Positions 52,587-61,171 of a stretch of 64,000 nt of DNA are shown in pieces; position 1 is the stretch's first letter; each line of letters begins with the position of its first letter. The notes under the pieces are model-generated. The model had not been told where the DNA came from, did not search any database, and was given only the letters and a program-made list of their open reading frames with translations. Origin of the DNA: a bacterium (GTDB lineage: Bacteria; Armatimonadota; UBA5829); contig JAJFVF010000007.1 of the NCBI GenBank assembly GCA_021371935.1, forward strand, positions 1 through 64,000. The letters run 5' to 3'. The translations under genes and the position numbers were made by a program.

Positions 52587-54237
52587 GTGACAGCATCTCC
52601 CTGGCGTGTTGGGTGGCGGCCACGGACGATTCTGTTCCACCCAGCATCCGTGCCAATTCAGCAACTCTCTCTTCATTTTCAAGCGCAGTTATTCTTACCA
52701 TGCTACGCCCATCTAATACGACTTTGTCGACGGAAAAGTGCCTGTCGGCTTTACTTGCCACCTGTGGCAGGTGAGTGACACACAGTACCTGACAGTTTTT
52801 TGCCAGAGACGCAATCTTGTCACCGAGGACTTGCGCGGTCCTGCCGCCAATCCCTGAGTCTATCTCGTCGAAGATGAGAGTGGGGACCGATGCGCCCGCC
52901 GTCACCGACTTCAGTGCAAGCATGATCCTGGACATCTCGCCGCCGGAAGCTATCTTCGCAAGTGGCTTAACCGGTTCACCAGGGTTAGGTGAGATCATGA
53001 ACTCGAGTTCATCGGCGCCCTTAAGTCCGGGATCTATCGGTTGCATACTTACCTCAAATCTTGTTTTACCCATCGCAAGGTCGGATAGTTCGGACTCCAC
53101 AGCCTTTTCAAATTTTGGTGCGGATGCTTTTCTGAGTTTGGTGAGTTTTTCACATATGCCATGCAGCTTGTTTTGCATATCTTCTATACGGTTTGCAAGC
53201 GAACCTGAAAGCTCCTCGGCATTGGTGAGTTCCTCAACCTTGCCGGAGAGTTCACTTGCGTATCTTAGTATATCCTCGATGGTATCGCCATATTTGTGCT
53301 TGAGAGTGCGGATCAGTTCGAGCCTCTCCTCGACCTGCTCCAGCCTGTTCGGGTCGGCCTCGACATCTTCCATATACTGCCTGACCTGACTGAGTGCATC
53401 CTGCGATGCGATAAGCGCGGTGTTCATGTTTTCGACGAACTCGCCCATAGATGGGTCCATGGCCGAAATCTTCTCAGCGGAACCGGCGGCGGCGCTCAAT
53501 GAATCGATGCACCCCCCGTCCGCACCGAGCGCATCATGGATTTCGGAGGCCGCCGCGTATAGTTTTTCTGCGTTGGCGAGCCTGTTCCTTTCAATGAGCA
53601 ATTCTTCATCCTCGCCCGGTTGAAGTTTTGCGTCCGATATTTCCTGCGCCTGGAAGTTGTAGAGGTCGAGCAGCCGTGCTCTTTCGCGTTCGTCGGTGCG
53701 CAGTCTGTCGCGTTTACTGCACAAGTCCGCCAGCTGCGTATATATATCCTGGGCCTGGTCTCGTAAACCTATGATATCCTCGCCGCACCAATCGTCATAG
53801 ATGTCTATGTGTGTCGACACCGACAGAAGTGACTGGTGCTCATGCTGGCCATGTATGTCTATCAGGTGCGAGGTTATGTCCTTGAGCACGGAAGCGGTCG
53901 CGGGGCGTCCGTTTATGCGGCACTGCGACCTGCCTTCGTGTGCGATCTCACGGCTGAGGATCAATACTCCGTCTTCAGGCTCAAAGCCGTAATCACTCGC
54001 CGTGCGTATCGCCTCGGGGTTGTCTGAAACATTGAAGACCGCCTCAACAAAAGCCCTGTCAGTGCCTGTCCGCACGACTTCGCTGCCTGTGCGTTCACCC
54101 AGCGCCGCACTCATCGCGTCCACGATGATCGACTTGCCCGCGCCTGTCTCACCCGTGAGCACGTTGAATCCCTGTCCCGTTTCCAGGTGCAGTTCGTCTA
54201 TCAGAGCAAAGTTTTGGATGTGGAGTTCGATCAGCAT
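52564..54237 (-). CDS. recN: DNA repair protein RecN
   Basis: 557 aa. The SMC-like ATPase of double-strand-break repair. Walker A is GETGAGKSIIVDAMS with ALGERT following; the middle 300 residues are coiled-coil (RLANAEKLYAAASEI, VEERLELIRTLKHKYG); the C-terminal part carries the ABC signature KIASGGEMSRIMLALK, Walker B TLIFDEIDSGIGGRTA and the H-loop VTHLPQVAS. The ATG at 54237 has no strong ribosome site. In the operon nadK-recN-steA-mctB-GT2, the order is well known in Actinobacteria. Confidence 0.95.
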   Translation of the reverse strand: MLIELHIQNFALIDELHLETGQGFNVLTGETGAGKSIIVDAMSAALGERTGSEVVRTGTDRAFVEAVFNVSDNPEAIRTASDYGFEPEDGVLILSREIAHEGRSQCRINGRPATASVLKDITSHLIDIHGQHEHQSLLSVSTHIDIYDDWCGEDIIGLRDQAQDIYTQLADLCSKRDRLRTDERERARLLDLYNFQAQEISDAKLQPGEDEELLIERNRLANAEKLYAAASEIHDALGADGGCIDSLSAAAGSAEKISAMDPSMGEFVENMNTALIASQDALSQVRQYMEDVEADPNRLEQVEERLELIRTLKHKYGDTIEDILRYASELSGKVEELTNAEELSGSLANRIEDMQNKLHGICEKLTKLRKASAPKFEKAVESELSDLAMGKTRFEVSMQPIDPGLKGADELEFMISPNPGEPVKPLAKIASGGEMSRIMLALKSVTAGASVPTLIFDEIDSGIGGRTAQVLGDKIASLAKNCQVLCVTHLPQVASKADRHFSVDKVVLDGRSMVRITALENEERVAELARMLGGTESSVAATQHAREMLSLAYQRDH

Positions 54238-54285
54238 TGTTCTAGAAAAGTTGTCGGTTGACGGTTGGCTGTTGGCAGTCAGCTT

Positions 54286-54324
54286 ATACTATCAAACTAT
54301 CCCGCCATCAAGCCATCAATCCAT
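54286..54324 (-). repeat. TGATGGTTTGATAG-type microrepeat, second copy
   Basis: ACTATCAAACTATCCCGCCATCAAGCCATCAATCCATG, split here as two runs, is the reverse complement type of 43539-43580. It lies between nadK and recN. Confidence 0.4.
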
Positions 54325-54326
54325 GA

Positions 54327-55202
54327 TTATTGTCCACCGCTGAACCTCTGTCCCCAGTGCAGTCTGCGCTGCAGCTTGGAATAGAAGCTGTGAGCGTTGA
54401 GTTGGACCAGTCTGGCGGTGAAGTCTGCCTTGCTCACCTCCACCTTATCGCCGCAGATCAGGTGCTGCCCCAGTTGGCCGTCCACCGTGACCATTATATC
54501 GGGTTTATCTTCGCGGCATTCGGGCACGATCTGCACGCTTTCGGTATCGGGTACTACAAGGGATCGCGCGTTCATAGTGTGGGGGCAGATGGGTGTGATG
54601 ATGAGCACGTCGACGTCCGGGTGGACCACCGGTCCGCCTGCAGACAGTGAATATGCTGTGCTGCCGGTAGGGCTTGCGATGATTATTCCGTCAGCGGTGT
54701 AGGTCACGATAAATTTGTTGTCGGCGAATGTGTTCAACCCGAGCATTCGTGCGAATGGCCCTTTTGATACCACGACATCATTGAGTGCATAAAACGATCC
54801 GATCTGCTCATCATTACGAGTCACAGTTGTCTTGAGGACCACTCTTTCGCTTATCGTGTAATCACCGTCCAGAATCCTAGCCAGTGCAGCTTTTGCTTCA
54901 TCAGGATGCGTCTCCGTGATGAACCCGTATTGACCGAAGTTGACGCCGATCATAAGCGTTCCGCGAGGAGCCGCGAGCCTGCCCCAACGCAGCATTGTCC
55001 CGTCGCCACCGAGCACCATCAGCAGGTCTGCGTCCAGCACTTCCGCCTCCGTGACGGCGAACTGCGGCCTTCCCATGCCTTCGGCCACATCCTCTGCTAT
55101 AAGTGGACGCACGTGCCGCTCTGCGAGCCAGTCCACCAGTTCGGCGGCAAGCTGCACGGCGTCCTCTTTATTCGGATTTGGCGCAAGACCGATTGTCTTC
55201 AA
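54327..55202 (-). CDS. nadK: NAD kinase
   Basis: 291 aa. NadK makes NADP from NAD. The loop GGDGTMLRWGR with LMVLGGDGT, then IGVNFGQYGFITE, NDVVVSKG and the substrate region GIIIASPTGSTAYSLSAGGPVVHP (NE/D, GSTAYS) are in place, and the C-terminal TVDGQLG fits. The start is TTG 55202 with a weak GTGAG site; no ATG is available nearer. It heads the operon with recN, steA and mctB, separated from recN by about 90 bp of microrepeat DNA. Confidence 0.93.
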   Translation of the reverse strand: MKTIGLAPNPNKEDAVQLAAELVDWLAERHVRPLIAEDVAEGMGRPQFAVTEAEVLDADLLMVLGGDGTMLRWGRLAAPRGTLMIGVNFGQYGFITETHPDEAKAALARILDGDYTISERVVLKTTVTRNDEQIGSFYALNDVVVSKGPFARMLGLNTFADNKFIVTYTADGIIIASPTGSTAYSLSAGGPVVHPDVDVLIITPICPHTMNARSLVVPDTESVQIVPECREDKPDIMVTVDGQLGQHLICGDKVEVSKADFTARLVQLNAHSFYSKLQRRLHWGQRFSGGQ

Positions 55203-55253
55203 TATTTTTACTCACGTTCGGGCTAAAAGCAGATTCCTCGACTTCCAAAGAGC

Positions 55254-55280
55254 TGAGAGTGGAGAGTGGAGAGCAGAGAG
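55254..55280 (+). repeat. GAGAGTGGAGAGTGGAGAGC tract (same unit as in priA)
   Basis: Tandem GAGAGTG units between nadK and the TPR gene. The unit also occurs in frame inside priA at 40375-40405. Confidence 0.65.
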
Positions 55281-55361
55281 TCCAGACTCCACGTTTTCAT
55301 TCTCAGTGACGGATCGGCATCTCATGACTTGATTCTTAAGAAACCGTCCTCAAAATTGTGC

Positions 55362-55450
55362 CGATCACCGTCACCCGTCACCCGTTACCCGTTACCTGGC
55401 ACCCGATACCTGGCACCCGATACCTGGCACCCGTCACCCGACACCCATCA
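55362..55450 (+). repeat. ACCCG-rich tandem repeat tract
   Basis: CACCGTCACCCGTCACCCGT, then CCGATACCTGGCAC units (14 bp, three copies), ending at the stop codon of the TPR gene (55448-55450). The tract is related on the reverse strand to 45212-45285. Confidence 0.72.
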
Positions 55451-56911
55451 CGCTCCGGGGTTCTCAAGTCCGGGTTTTTCACCAAAGCGCTCAAGGTTCT
55501 TGATGGCTTCTTCGTTCTTAGGGTCTATCTGAAGGGCTTTGCGATACTGCTCTTTGGCCTGATCGATCTGGCCTTTCTTTTCAAGCTCCACACCCAGGTT
55601 ATTGTAAGCGGGCGCAAATTTGGGATCCAGGCTGATCGCTTGCTTATACTTCTCTATGGCCCCGTCCGATTTGTCCATTTTCGCAAGAGCCGATCCTATG
55701 CCGAAATATGCGCTGCCGGATTTAGGGTCGAGTTTTACAGCAGTATTATATGCTTCCAATGCCTTGTCGTTTTTGCCGTCTGTGAGATAGATGTATCCAA
55801 GGTTTAGTGCTGCGCCTGCATTGTTCGGGTCTGCTGCAAGCAGCCCTGTCCAGGCCTTTTCCGCCTCGGCATTTTTGTCCAATGAGGTGTAGACAGTTGC
55901 GAGGTTCTGCCATGCCGGTGCAAATTTCGGGTCTTTTGTGGTCGCTTCAGACATCTTTTCGATTCCTTCATCGACCTTACCCGCCTTGAACAATGCCCAT
56001 CCCAAGTAGGCCAGAGTCTCGACATCATCGGGTTTTGTTTTAAGAGCAGCTCTGAACGCTTCCGTAGAATCCAGGAATTTGTTCTCTTTCAGATAGAGCA
56101 CACCAAGGTTATACTGAGGGATAAACTCTTCAGGTTTGATCTTGGCGGCGGCTTCATATTGCGCCAGAGCTTTTTCATCTTCGCCCTTAGCAGCAAAAAT
56201 TGCGGCAAGGCCGGTGCGTGCGGCATAGTTCTGTGGATCGGCAGCGCTCGCTTTTTCAAAAGCTGAACATGCATCCCTTGTGTTGTTATTGTTATTAAGC
56301 GCTATGCCCAGATTCACCCAGAAGTCGGCATTCTGCGGCGTTAATCTGGTGGCTTTTCGCAGTTCGGCTATTCCCTCGTCAGCTTTGCCGATCTCTCCAA
56401 GCGCGAGGCCGAGGTTGTTGTGAATATTTGCATCATTCGGGCTTAGCGCGGCCGCTTTATTGAACTCTTCGACTGCATTCTGCGAGTCCTGCAACTTGAA
56501 ATATGAGTTACCCAGCCAGTAATGTGCTTCAGCCCAGTCCTTGCGCTGATTAGCGGCCTCTTGGAATTCAGGCACAGCAGATTTGGCATCGCCGGTCTGC
56601 AGATAGGCCATGCCCAGGTTGAACCGCAGGTCCGAGCCGTCGGAATTGAGCGCACGCGCCTCTTTGAGCACCACCAGCGCATCGTCAAATTTCTTCTGTG
56701 ACAGGTAAATGTAGCCCAGCCAGCGCCTGCATGTGGCGTCCTTAGGGTTGGACTTTGCTGTCTGTGAAAGCGAGACTATCGCCTCGTCCACTTTGCCCTG
56801 CTTGTAGAGTTTCACACCATCTTCGGTGTTTGCGTTTGCCGCCATCGGCACCAACAACGCGACCAGTATAATTGGAAGAATATTACGCATCATGAAGCAG
56901 AATCTATTCAT
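55448..56911 (-). CDS. Secreted TPR protein with about 12-13 tetratricopeptide repeats
   Basis: 487 aa. Signal peptide (about 1-28: NRFCFMMRNILPIILVALLV to AANA) followed almost only by TPR motifs such as AHYWLGNSYFKLQDSQNAVE, PQYNLGVLYLKENKFLDSTE and AALNLGYIYLTDGKNDKALE, ending with the last repeat AYNNLGVELEKKGQIDQAK. The start ATG 56911 has CGGAG eight nt upstream; a longer reading from 56956 would put the signal peptide inside. Function is not inferred beyond a protein scaffold in the periplasm or on the surface. The ACCCG repeat touches its stop codon. Confidence 0.8.
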   Translation of the reverse strand: MNRFCFMMRNILPIILVALLVPMAANANTEDGVKLYKQGKVDEAIVSLSQTAKSNPKDATCRRWLGYIYLSQKKFDDALVVLKEARALNSDGSDLRFNLGMAYLQTGDAKSAVPEFQEAANQRKDWAEAHYWLGNSYFKLQDSQNAVEEFNKAAALSPNDANIHNNLGLALGEIGKADEGIAELRKATRLTPQNADFWVNLGIALNNNNNTRDACSAFEKASAADPQNYAARTGLAAIFAAKGEDEKALAQYEAAAKIKPEEFIPQYNLGVLYLKENKFLDSTEAFRAALKTKPDDVETLAYLGWALFKAGKVDEGIEKMSEATTKDPKFAPAWQNLATVYTSLDKNAEAEKAWTGLLAADPNNAGAALNLGYIYLTDGKNDKALEAYNTAVKLDPKSGSAYFGIGSALAKMDKSDGAIEKYKQAISLDPKFAPAYNNLGVELEKKGQIDQAKEQYRKALQIDPKNEEAIKNLERFGEKPGLENPGA

Positions 56912-56963
56912 CTTATACAGCTCCGTCAAGTGTTGATCGTGCGGCATTGCGCGCACCGCCCAT

Positions 56964-56992
56964 ATTATACCAGCGCCTGTTCTTCAAAACAA
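56964..56992 (-). promoter_or_regulatory. Promoter of the TPR gene
   Basis: On the minus strand TTGTTT (56992-56987), 17-bp spacer, TATAAT (56969-56964). The ATG of the TPR gene lies about 50 nt further. Confidence 0.6.
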
Positions 56993-57041
56993 GTTCGCAA
57001 GCTCTTGCATTTTATAAGTTTTCAGAGGTAACATAAAGTTT

Positions 57042-57551
57042 ATGAGAATAGTCGATCTTACGCATGGCGTCAATCGAAAGAATGTGACAGGGGATGTAAT
57101 TCCGGTGGTTGTCCGTTCCGCCGATCCTATCAGTCGTATAGCGTTGGATGATTTGGTCACGCTTGCGACGGTGGTCGATCTTACCGACCGCGCCGACGAG
57201 ACAGAGATCAGCCTTGGGGATATATCGAAAACAGGTGTAGCCGATATAGGTGGGTGCATACTGCACACGGACTGGTGCGATCACTATATTTCCGGCCTGC
57301 GCACCAAGTCACCTGTGCTGACGATAGGGGCCGCTTCATATCTGCTGCAGGGCGGCGTACGCACGATTGCTTCGGACTTTCCGATCACAACGGAAGCAGC
57401 AGACCTGCTCATCCACAACAACTGCATACTCGTTCACTGCCTGAGCAACATAGGCGAGCTTTGCAAGTCGATAGTCCGGCTTGTTGCGCTCCCGCTCAAG
57501 GTTGATGATGTATACAGCGCCGAGGCGCGCGTGATCGCTATAGAAGAATAG
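57042..57551 (+). CDS. Truncated cyclase/kynurenine-formamidase-like protein
   Basis: 169 aa against about 210 for the PF04199 cyclase family. It keeps MRIVDLTHGV, GGCILHTDWCDHY and C-terminal LVALPLKVDDVYSAEARVIA of the family, but the metal-binding block HxGTHxDxPxH near residue 50 is missing; that stretch reads SRIALDDLVTLATVVDLTD. The usual substrate is N-formylkynurenine or a polyketide-type compound; with the metal site gone it is more likely a degenerate or regulatory relative. GAGG lies about 12 nt before the ATG. It is convergent with pilB with 2 bp between. Confidence 0.6.
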   Translation: MRIVDLTHGVNRKNVTGDVIPVVVRSADPISRIALDDLVTLATVVDLTDRADETEISLGDISKTGVADIGGCILHTDWCDHYISGLRTKSPVLTIGAASYLLQGGVRTIASDFPITTEAADLLIHNNCILVHCLSNIGELCKSIVRLVALPLKVDDVYSAEARVIAIEE

Positions 57552-57553
57552 TG

Positions 57554-59269
57554 TTATTCGTCCTCGACAAACACTTTACGCCGCACTTCGTCTATTGTGG
57601 TAAGCCCCGCCATGATTTTTTCTACGGCATGGTCTTTCATGGATCTCATGCCGGCTGCGACAGCCACATCGCGTACCTGGTCGGCAGTAGGGTTATGCAG
57701 CGCCAGGCGCCGCATCTCTTCATTTACCGGCATCAGCTCAAAGATTGCAAGCCGACCCGAATAGCCGCGCATATTGCACTGCGGACAACCGACGGGCTTG
57801 TAGAACTCCGCTTTTTCATCAATGTCTTCAATACCAAGCAGAGCCAGTTCGTCAATTGTCGGCTTATACGGAGATTTGCAGCGCGGGCAGAGCGTGCGCA
57901 CAAGTCTCTGTGCAAGCACGCCTATTACGGACGAGCCAATAAGGAAAGACTCGACTCCCATATCGACAAGACGCGTAATAGCGCTGGGAGCGGTGTTGCA
58001 GTGAAGGGTTGAAAAGACAAGGTGTCCGGTCATAGCGGCCTGGAATGCAACCTCAGCAGTCTCACCGTCTCGAATTTCTCCAACCAGGATAACATCCGGG
58101 TCCTGCCGCAGAATTGCTCGAAGCTGCGCCGCGAATGTCAGTCCTGCCTTTACATTGACTGCTGACTGGTTGATCCCGTCGAGTTCATATTCGATGGGGT
58201 CTTCGCATGTCATAATGTTGGTGTCTTCTGACTTGATGTGTGTCAGTGCGGCGTAGAGAGTTGTGGTTTTGCCGCTGCCTGTGGGACCTGTGACCAGTAT
58301 TATCCCGTGAGGCTTTCGGATAAGGCTCTCAAATACGGCATGTTCTTGCTCTGCGAACCCGAGCTTTTCAACCGAAAACTGCTGCGCTGACTTGTCCAGG
58401 ACACGCATAACCACACGCTCTCCATATTGGACAGGCAGTGTGGAGATACGCAGGTCGATATTTTTGTTATGGACCCTCAATGCAATTCTGCCGTCCTGCG
58501 GCTTGCGCTTTTCGGCTATATCGAGTTCGGACATGATCTTGATACGGCTGATTACCGCTGGTTGGATGGCCTTGGGCAGATTACGAATGTGCTGAAGAGC
58601 GCCATCGATTCGATAACGAATTTCCAGATGGTTGGCTCTAGGCTCAAGGTGAATATCACTGGCATGCTGCTTAACAGCTTCCTGCAGGACGAGGTTCACT
58701 GTCTTGATGACCGGTGCCTGTCCACTTTGTCTGCGCTCTTCGGCTATATCGTTTGAAAGATCGTTTTCCTGGATTTGAATATCGACACCGCAGACGGCTT
58801 CCTCGATGGACGCGGTGATGTCATCCCCGCTTGAACCGCCATAGACCTGATCCAGAGTCGCCATGATGCGCGCTTCACTTGCCAGCAGTGGCTCGACACG
58901 CATACGGCTGCTTCTCGCGACCGCGTCTATTGCTTCAACATCCATGGGATTGGACATAGCGACCGCAAGCTTTTCGTTTGAAACGCTCACCGGCACCAGG
59001 GTATATGTGCGGGCAATCGATTCAGGCACGAGCCGTGTCACTTCACTTGCAATCGGATACTCACCCAATTGAATATGAGGCATTTCAAGTTGAAGTGCAC
59101 GTGCTTCGGCTATATCATCTTCAGAGGCCAGTTCCGCTTCGAGCAAAATTTGTCCCAGGCGCTTGTAATTTTGTTTTTGTTTTTCAAGTGCCCAATCGAG
59201 TTGATCGCCGGTGAGCACACCTGCTGCGACCAGCATATCACCAAGTCGTGTCTTAGGCAGCGATTGCAT
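57554..59269 (-). CDS. pilB: GspE/PilB-type pilus or secretion ATPase
   Basis: 571 aa. The N-terminal MshEN-type domain (LGDMLVAAGVLTGDQLDWAL, LGQILLEAELASEDDI) is followed by the ATPase core: Walker A GPTGSGKTTT, Asp box MTCEDPIEYEL, Walker B region RQDPDVILVGEIRDGETAE, His box GHLVFSTLHCN. A C-terminal zinc pair, CPRC and CPQC, is typical of PilB/GspE. It powers pseudopilus or pilus extension and could serve the two pseudopilins. ATG 59269 has GGAGA seven nt upstream; a reading from 59338 lies inside the CheB-like gene. No pilC, pilT or secretin genes are nearby. Confidence 0.9.
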   Translation of the reverse strand: MQSLPKTRLGDMLVAAGVLTGDQLDWALEKQKQNYKRLGQILLEAELASEDDIAEARALQLEMPHIQLGEYPIASEVTRLVPESIARTYTLVPVSVSNEKLAVAMSNPMDVEAIDAVARSSRMRVEPLLASEARIMATLDQVYGGSSGDDITASIEEAVCGVDIQIQENDLSNDIAEERRQSGQAPVIKTVNLVLQEAVKQHASDIHLEPRANHLEIRYRIDGALQHIRNLPKAIQPAVISRIKIMSELDIAEKRKPQDGRIALRVHNKNIDLRISTLPVQYGERVVMRVLDKSAQQFSVEKLGFAEQEHAVFESLIRKPHGIILVTGPTGSGKTTTLYAALTHIKSEDTNIMTCEDPIEYELDGINQSAVNVKAGLTFAAQLRAILRQDPDVILVGEIRDGETAEVAFQAAMTGHLVFSTLHCNTAPSAITRLVDMGVESFLIGSSVIGVLAQRLVRTLCPRCKSPYKPTIDELALLGIEDIDEKAEFYKPVGCPQCNMRGYSGRLAIFELMPVNEEMRRLALHNPTADQVRDVAVAAGMRSMKDHAVEKIMAGLTTIDEVRRKVFVEDE

Positions 59270-59900
59270 CGGCGTTCTCCTTTGCAAGTTCGATAATACG
59301 GTCCGCAATATTCCAGAGCGGCAATGTCTCATGGACAACCCCCGCCTCTATTGCATATGAGGGTAAGTCGAAGACAACGCTTGAAGCCGAATCCTGCGCG
59401 ATGGTAATCCCTCCGGCGCTGTGAATTGTGCGAAGTCCCTCGCGTCCATCGGTGCCGATGCCGGTCAGCAGGACTCCAACAGTCTGTTTGGCGAAAGTAC
59501 CTGCTATAGAAGTCATCATATGATCGACACGAGAGCGCCTTTCTTCCGGCAGGTCATCAATATCTTCGACGAGCACTCTTATACCCGGCGTGCCGAAATC
59601 ATCCTTTGTGAACATCAGACGGCAGTTGCTGGGTGTCATCAAAATACGTGACGGTTGCAGTGCCTGTCCATCAACAGGCTCATGAACCGGCAGATTGCAC
59701 ATCTGATTAAGCATATTCGCAAGCACACGTGTAAAACCGTTTCGCATCTGCTGGATGACGATTATCGTGCCTGGAAAGCTGGATGGGAACTGAGGCAGTA
59801 TCTGAGTGAGAGCTTGTGGTCCCCCGGTGCCGGCCGCAATCACAACGACCGGACCGGTATAGTTAAGCGTTTGTGCTGAAGAATCGGAAAGCTGCATCAT
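59253..59900 (-). CDS. CheB-like methylesterase domain protein with lost catalytic Ser and His
   Basis: 215 aa with the fold of the CheB C-terminal domain and no receiver domain. The nucleophile motif normally GASTGG reads IAAGTGGPQAL (Gly24 in place of Ser), and the motif normally QHMP reads VIQQMRNGFTRVLA (Gln51 in place of His). LTGIGTDGREGLRTI retains the Asp. The protein should therefore not hydrolyse methyl-glutamate. It overlaps pilB by 17 bp and is presumably co-regulated with it. A binding or regulatory role near the pilus machine is my inference. GGGGTGAT precedes the ATG. Confidence 0.8.
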   Translation of the reverse strand: MMQLSDSSAQTLNYTGPVVVIAAGTGGPQALTQILPQFPSSFPGTIIVIQQMRNGFTRVLANMLNQMCNLPVHEPVDGQALQPSRILMTPSNCRLMFTKDDFGTPGIRVLVEDIDDLPEERRSRVDHMMTSIAGTFAKQTVGVLLTGIGTDGREGLRTIHSAGGITIAQDSASSVVFDLPSYAIEAGVVHETLPLWNIADRIIELAKENADAIAA

Positions 59901-59942
59901 ATCACCCCACTAATATAGGCGGCGGGGCGAACTCACCGCAGC

Positions 59943-60113
59943 CTATTGACTGCTATTCACGCGCACGGTTATGGTCAACTCTGTCCCTTCGACTGCCTCA
60001 GGAGGCAGTTTATCAACCGGCCAGTCTATCTGGACGCCTTCCTCATCAAGCAGGACAACGGCATATTCGTTTTCGACCCTGTCGACAAACGCGCGCAGTT
60101 TTTTCTCTGTCAT
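59943..60113 (-). CDS. DUF3006 domain protein
   Basis: 56 aa: begins MTEKKLRAFVDRVENEYAVV, continues with a LLDEEGVQIDWP-like strand pair, then LPPEAVEGTELTITVRV. The RAxVDRxExxxAVxLLDxxG pattern fits DUF3006, a small beta-barrel-like domain that in several phyla is encoded next to ComEC-type MBL proteins. AAGGAGC lies about 6 nt before ATG 60113; the ATG overlaps the ComEC-like stop (ATGA). The role is unknown; it probably partners the adjacent protein. Confidence 0.8.
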   Translation of the reverse strand: MTEKKLRAFVDRVENEYAVVLLDEEGVQIDWPVDKLPPEAVEGTELTITVRVNSSQ

Positions 60114-60982
60114 GGCCGCTCCTTTATAGTGTTCGTGATGATAGTGCGGCCATCGCTTATAATACTTATTGTGCCATCTTTATCGGTCCGATGTAGCGCT
60201 GCACCGGTATTTTTTGGGTCAATTCTCTGCAAAATCACCCGGTTTGGGTGTCTGGAGGATGATAATATGCACTGTTCCGGGCGAACTCTCGATAGGAATT
60301 CAAGTGTAATCGCATCTGATTTGGCAGCTTTAGAGATGGCCAACACATTGCTTTGAAGGTCGATGCCGGATTTGACCAAATAGTTTTGCGCACTCCCGCC
60401 GGCATCGGATGTAAACAAGAACCGTTTGCCCTTGAACGTGAGCCTGACAACCAGTGAGTTGCTGTCCGAGTCTGAGTCTGTTTGTGACAGCAGTCCGGGC
60501 GGCGGGCTCAGAACTTCCAGTTTCGTGGATCGAGACAGCCTGATCATATCGCCGCCGCGGATATTTGTCTGGGGAACGTTGTGCTCATTTGCATAGTCGA
60601 TGGCTCTCTTCCATTCGCCCGACGATCCTGTTTTCTCACCCCGAAGGATCCTTTTCACCTTGAATCGGCTGATGATGGTTTCCAGTGCTCCGCCTCGATT
60701 GGCTGTCGGGTTGGTCACAATGACTTCCAGGCTTTTCACGCCCGTATCCTGCAGGTATGCAGCGAGTGCGACTGCCGTCCGGCGGGAACCGGGGTCAATC
60801 AGAATGCACTCGTGCTCGGGTGTGCGAACAAGCGCGCCATTGCCAAGGTCGGCATCAAGGAAATCTATTCTGATGACCGGTCCTTTGGGCATATTGTCCT
60901 GTCTGGCAGTGATGTAGCCGACATATATACCCGCAGTAAGGGCGATGATTACTATAAGCAATGGCAATAATAGTCTGCGCAT
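60110..60982 (-). CDS. ComEC-type MBL-fold protein lacking metal ligands
   Basis: 290 aa. An N-terminal transmembrane helix (about 4-24) and then a beta-lactamase-like domain: VRIDFLDADLGNGALVRTP, ILIDPGSRRT, and C-terminal HPNRVILQRI, GTISIISDGRT match ComEC C-terminal MBL modules. But the metal block THxHxDHxGG reads VTNPTANRGGAL, SGD reads TSDAGG, and the HHGS position reads KAAKS. All ligands are gone, so it is a likely pseudoenzyme. ATG 60982 (GGAG five nt upstream) was chosen over 61000. It is translationally coupled to the DUF3006 gene. Confidence 0.78.
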   Translation of the reverse strand: MRRLLLPLLIVIIALTAGIYVGYITARQDNMPKGPVIRIDFLDADLGNGALVRTPEHECILIDPGSRRTAVALAAYLQDTGVKSLEVIVTNPTANRGGALETIISRFKVKRILRGEKTGSSGEWKRAIDYANEHNVPQTNIRGGDMIRLSRSTKLEVLSPPPGLLSQTDSDSDSNSLVVRLTFKGKRFLFTSDAGGSAQNYLVKSGIDLQSNVLAISKAAKSDAITLEFLSRVRPEQCILSSSRHPNRVILQRIDPKNTGAALHRTDKDGTISIISDGRTIITNTIKERP

Positions 60983-61040
60983 GATTACTCCAGTCAGCAA
61001 CCGAATAATATGTCAGTTCACGCTACAATGATGGTTTTCT

Positions 61041-61065
61041 GAGAGGGCGAAGCTCCTGCTGAGCC
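61041..61065 (+). repeat. REP-type repeat copy
   Basis: GAGAGGGCGAAGCTCCTGCT followed by GAGCC, about 100 bp upstream of acpS, a sixth copy of the REP family centred on the RAYT at 48265. Confidence 0.75.
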
Positions 61066-61171
61066 AATATGCCCGCATCTATCTTAATAACTAAACCATG
61101 CACAGTCAAATGCAGGAGTTTTCGAGTTTTCGGCGTAAGAGTAAGCGTTACTACAAATATGTGGGGTAAAA

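Noticed and set aside
55362-55450. Possible CRISPR array
   Set aside because: Units are 14 bp and directly adjacent without spacers, and no cas genes are nearby.
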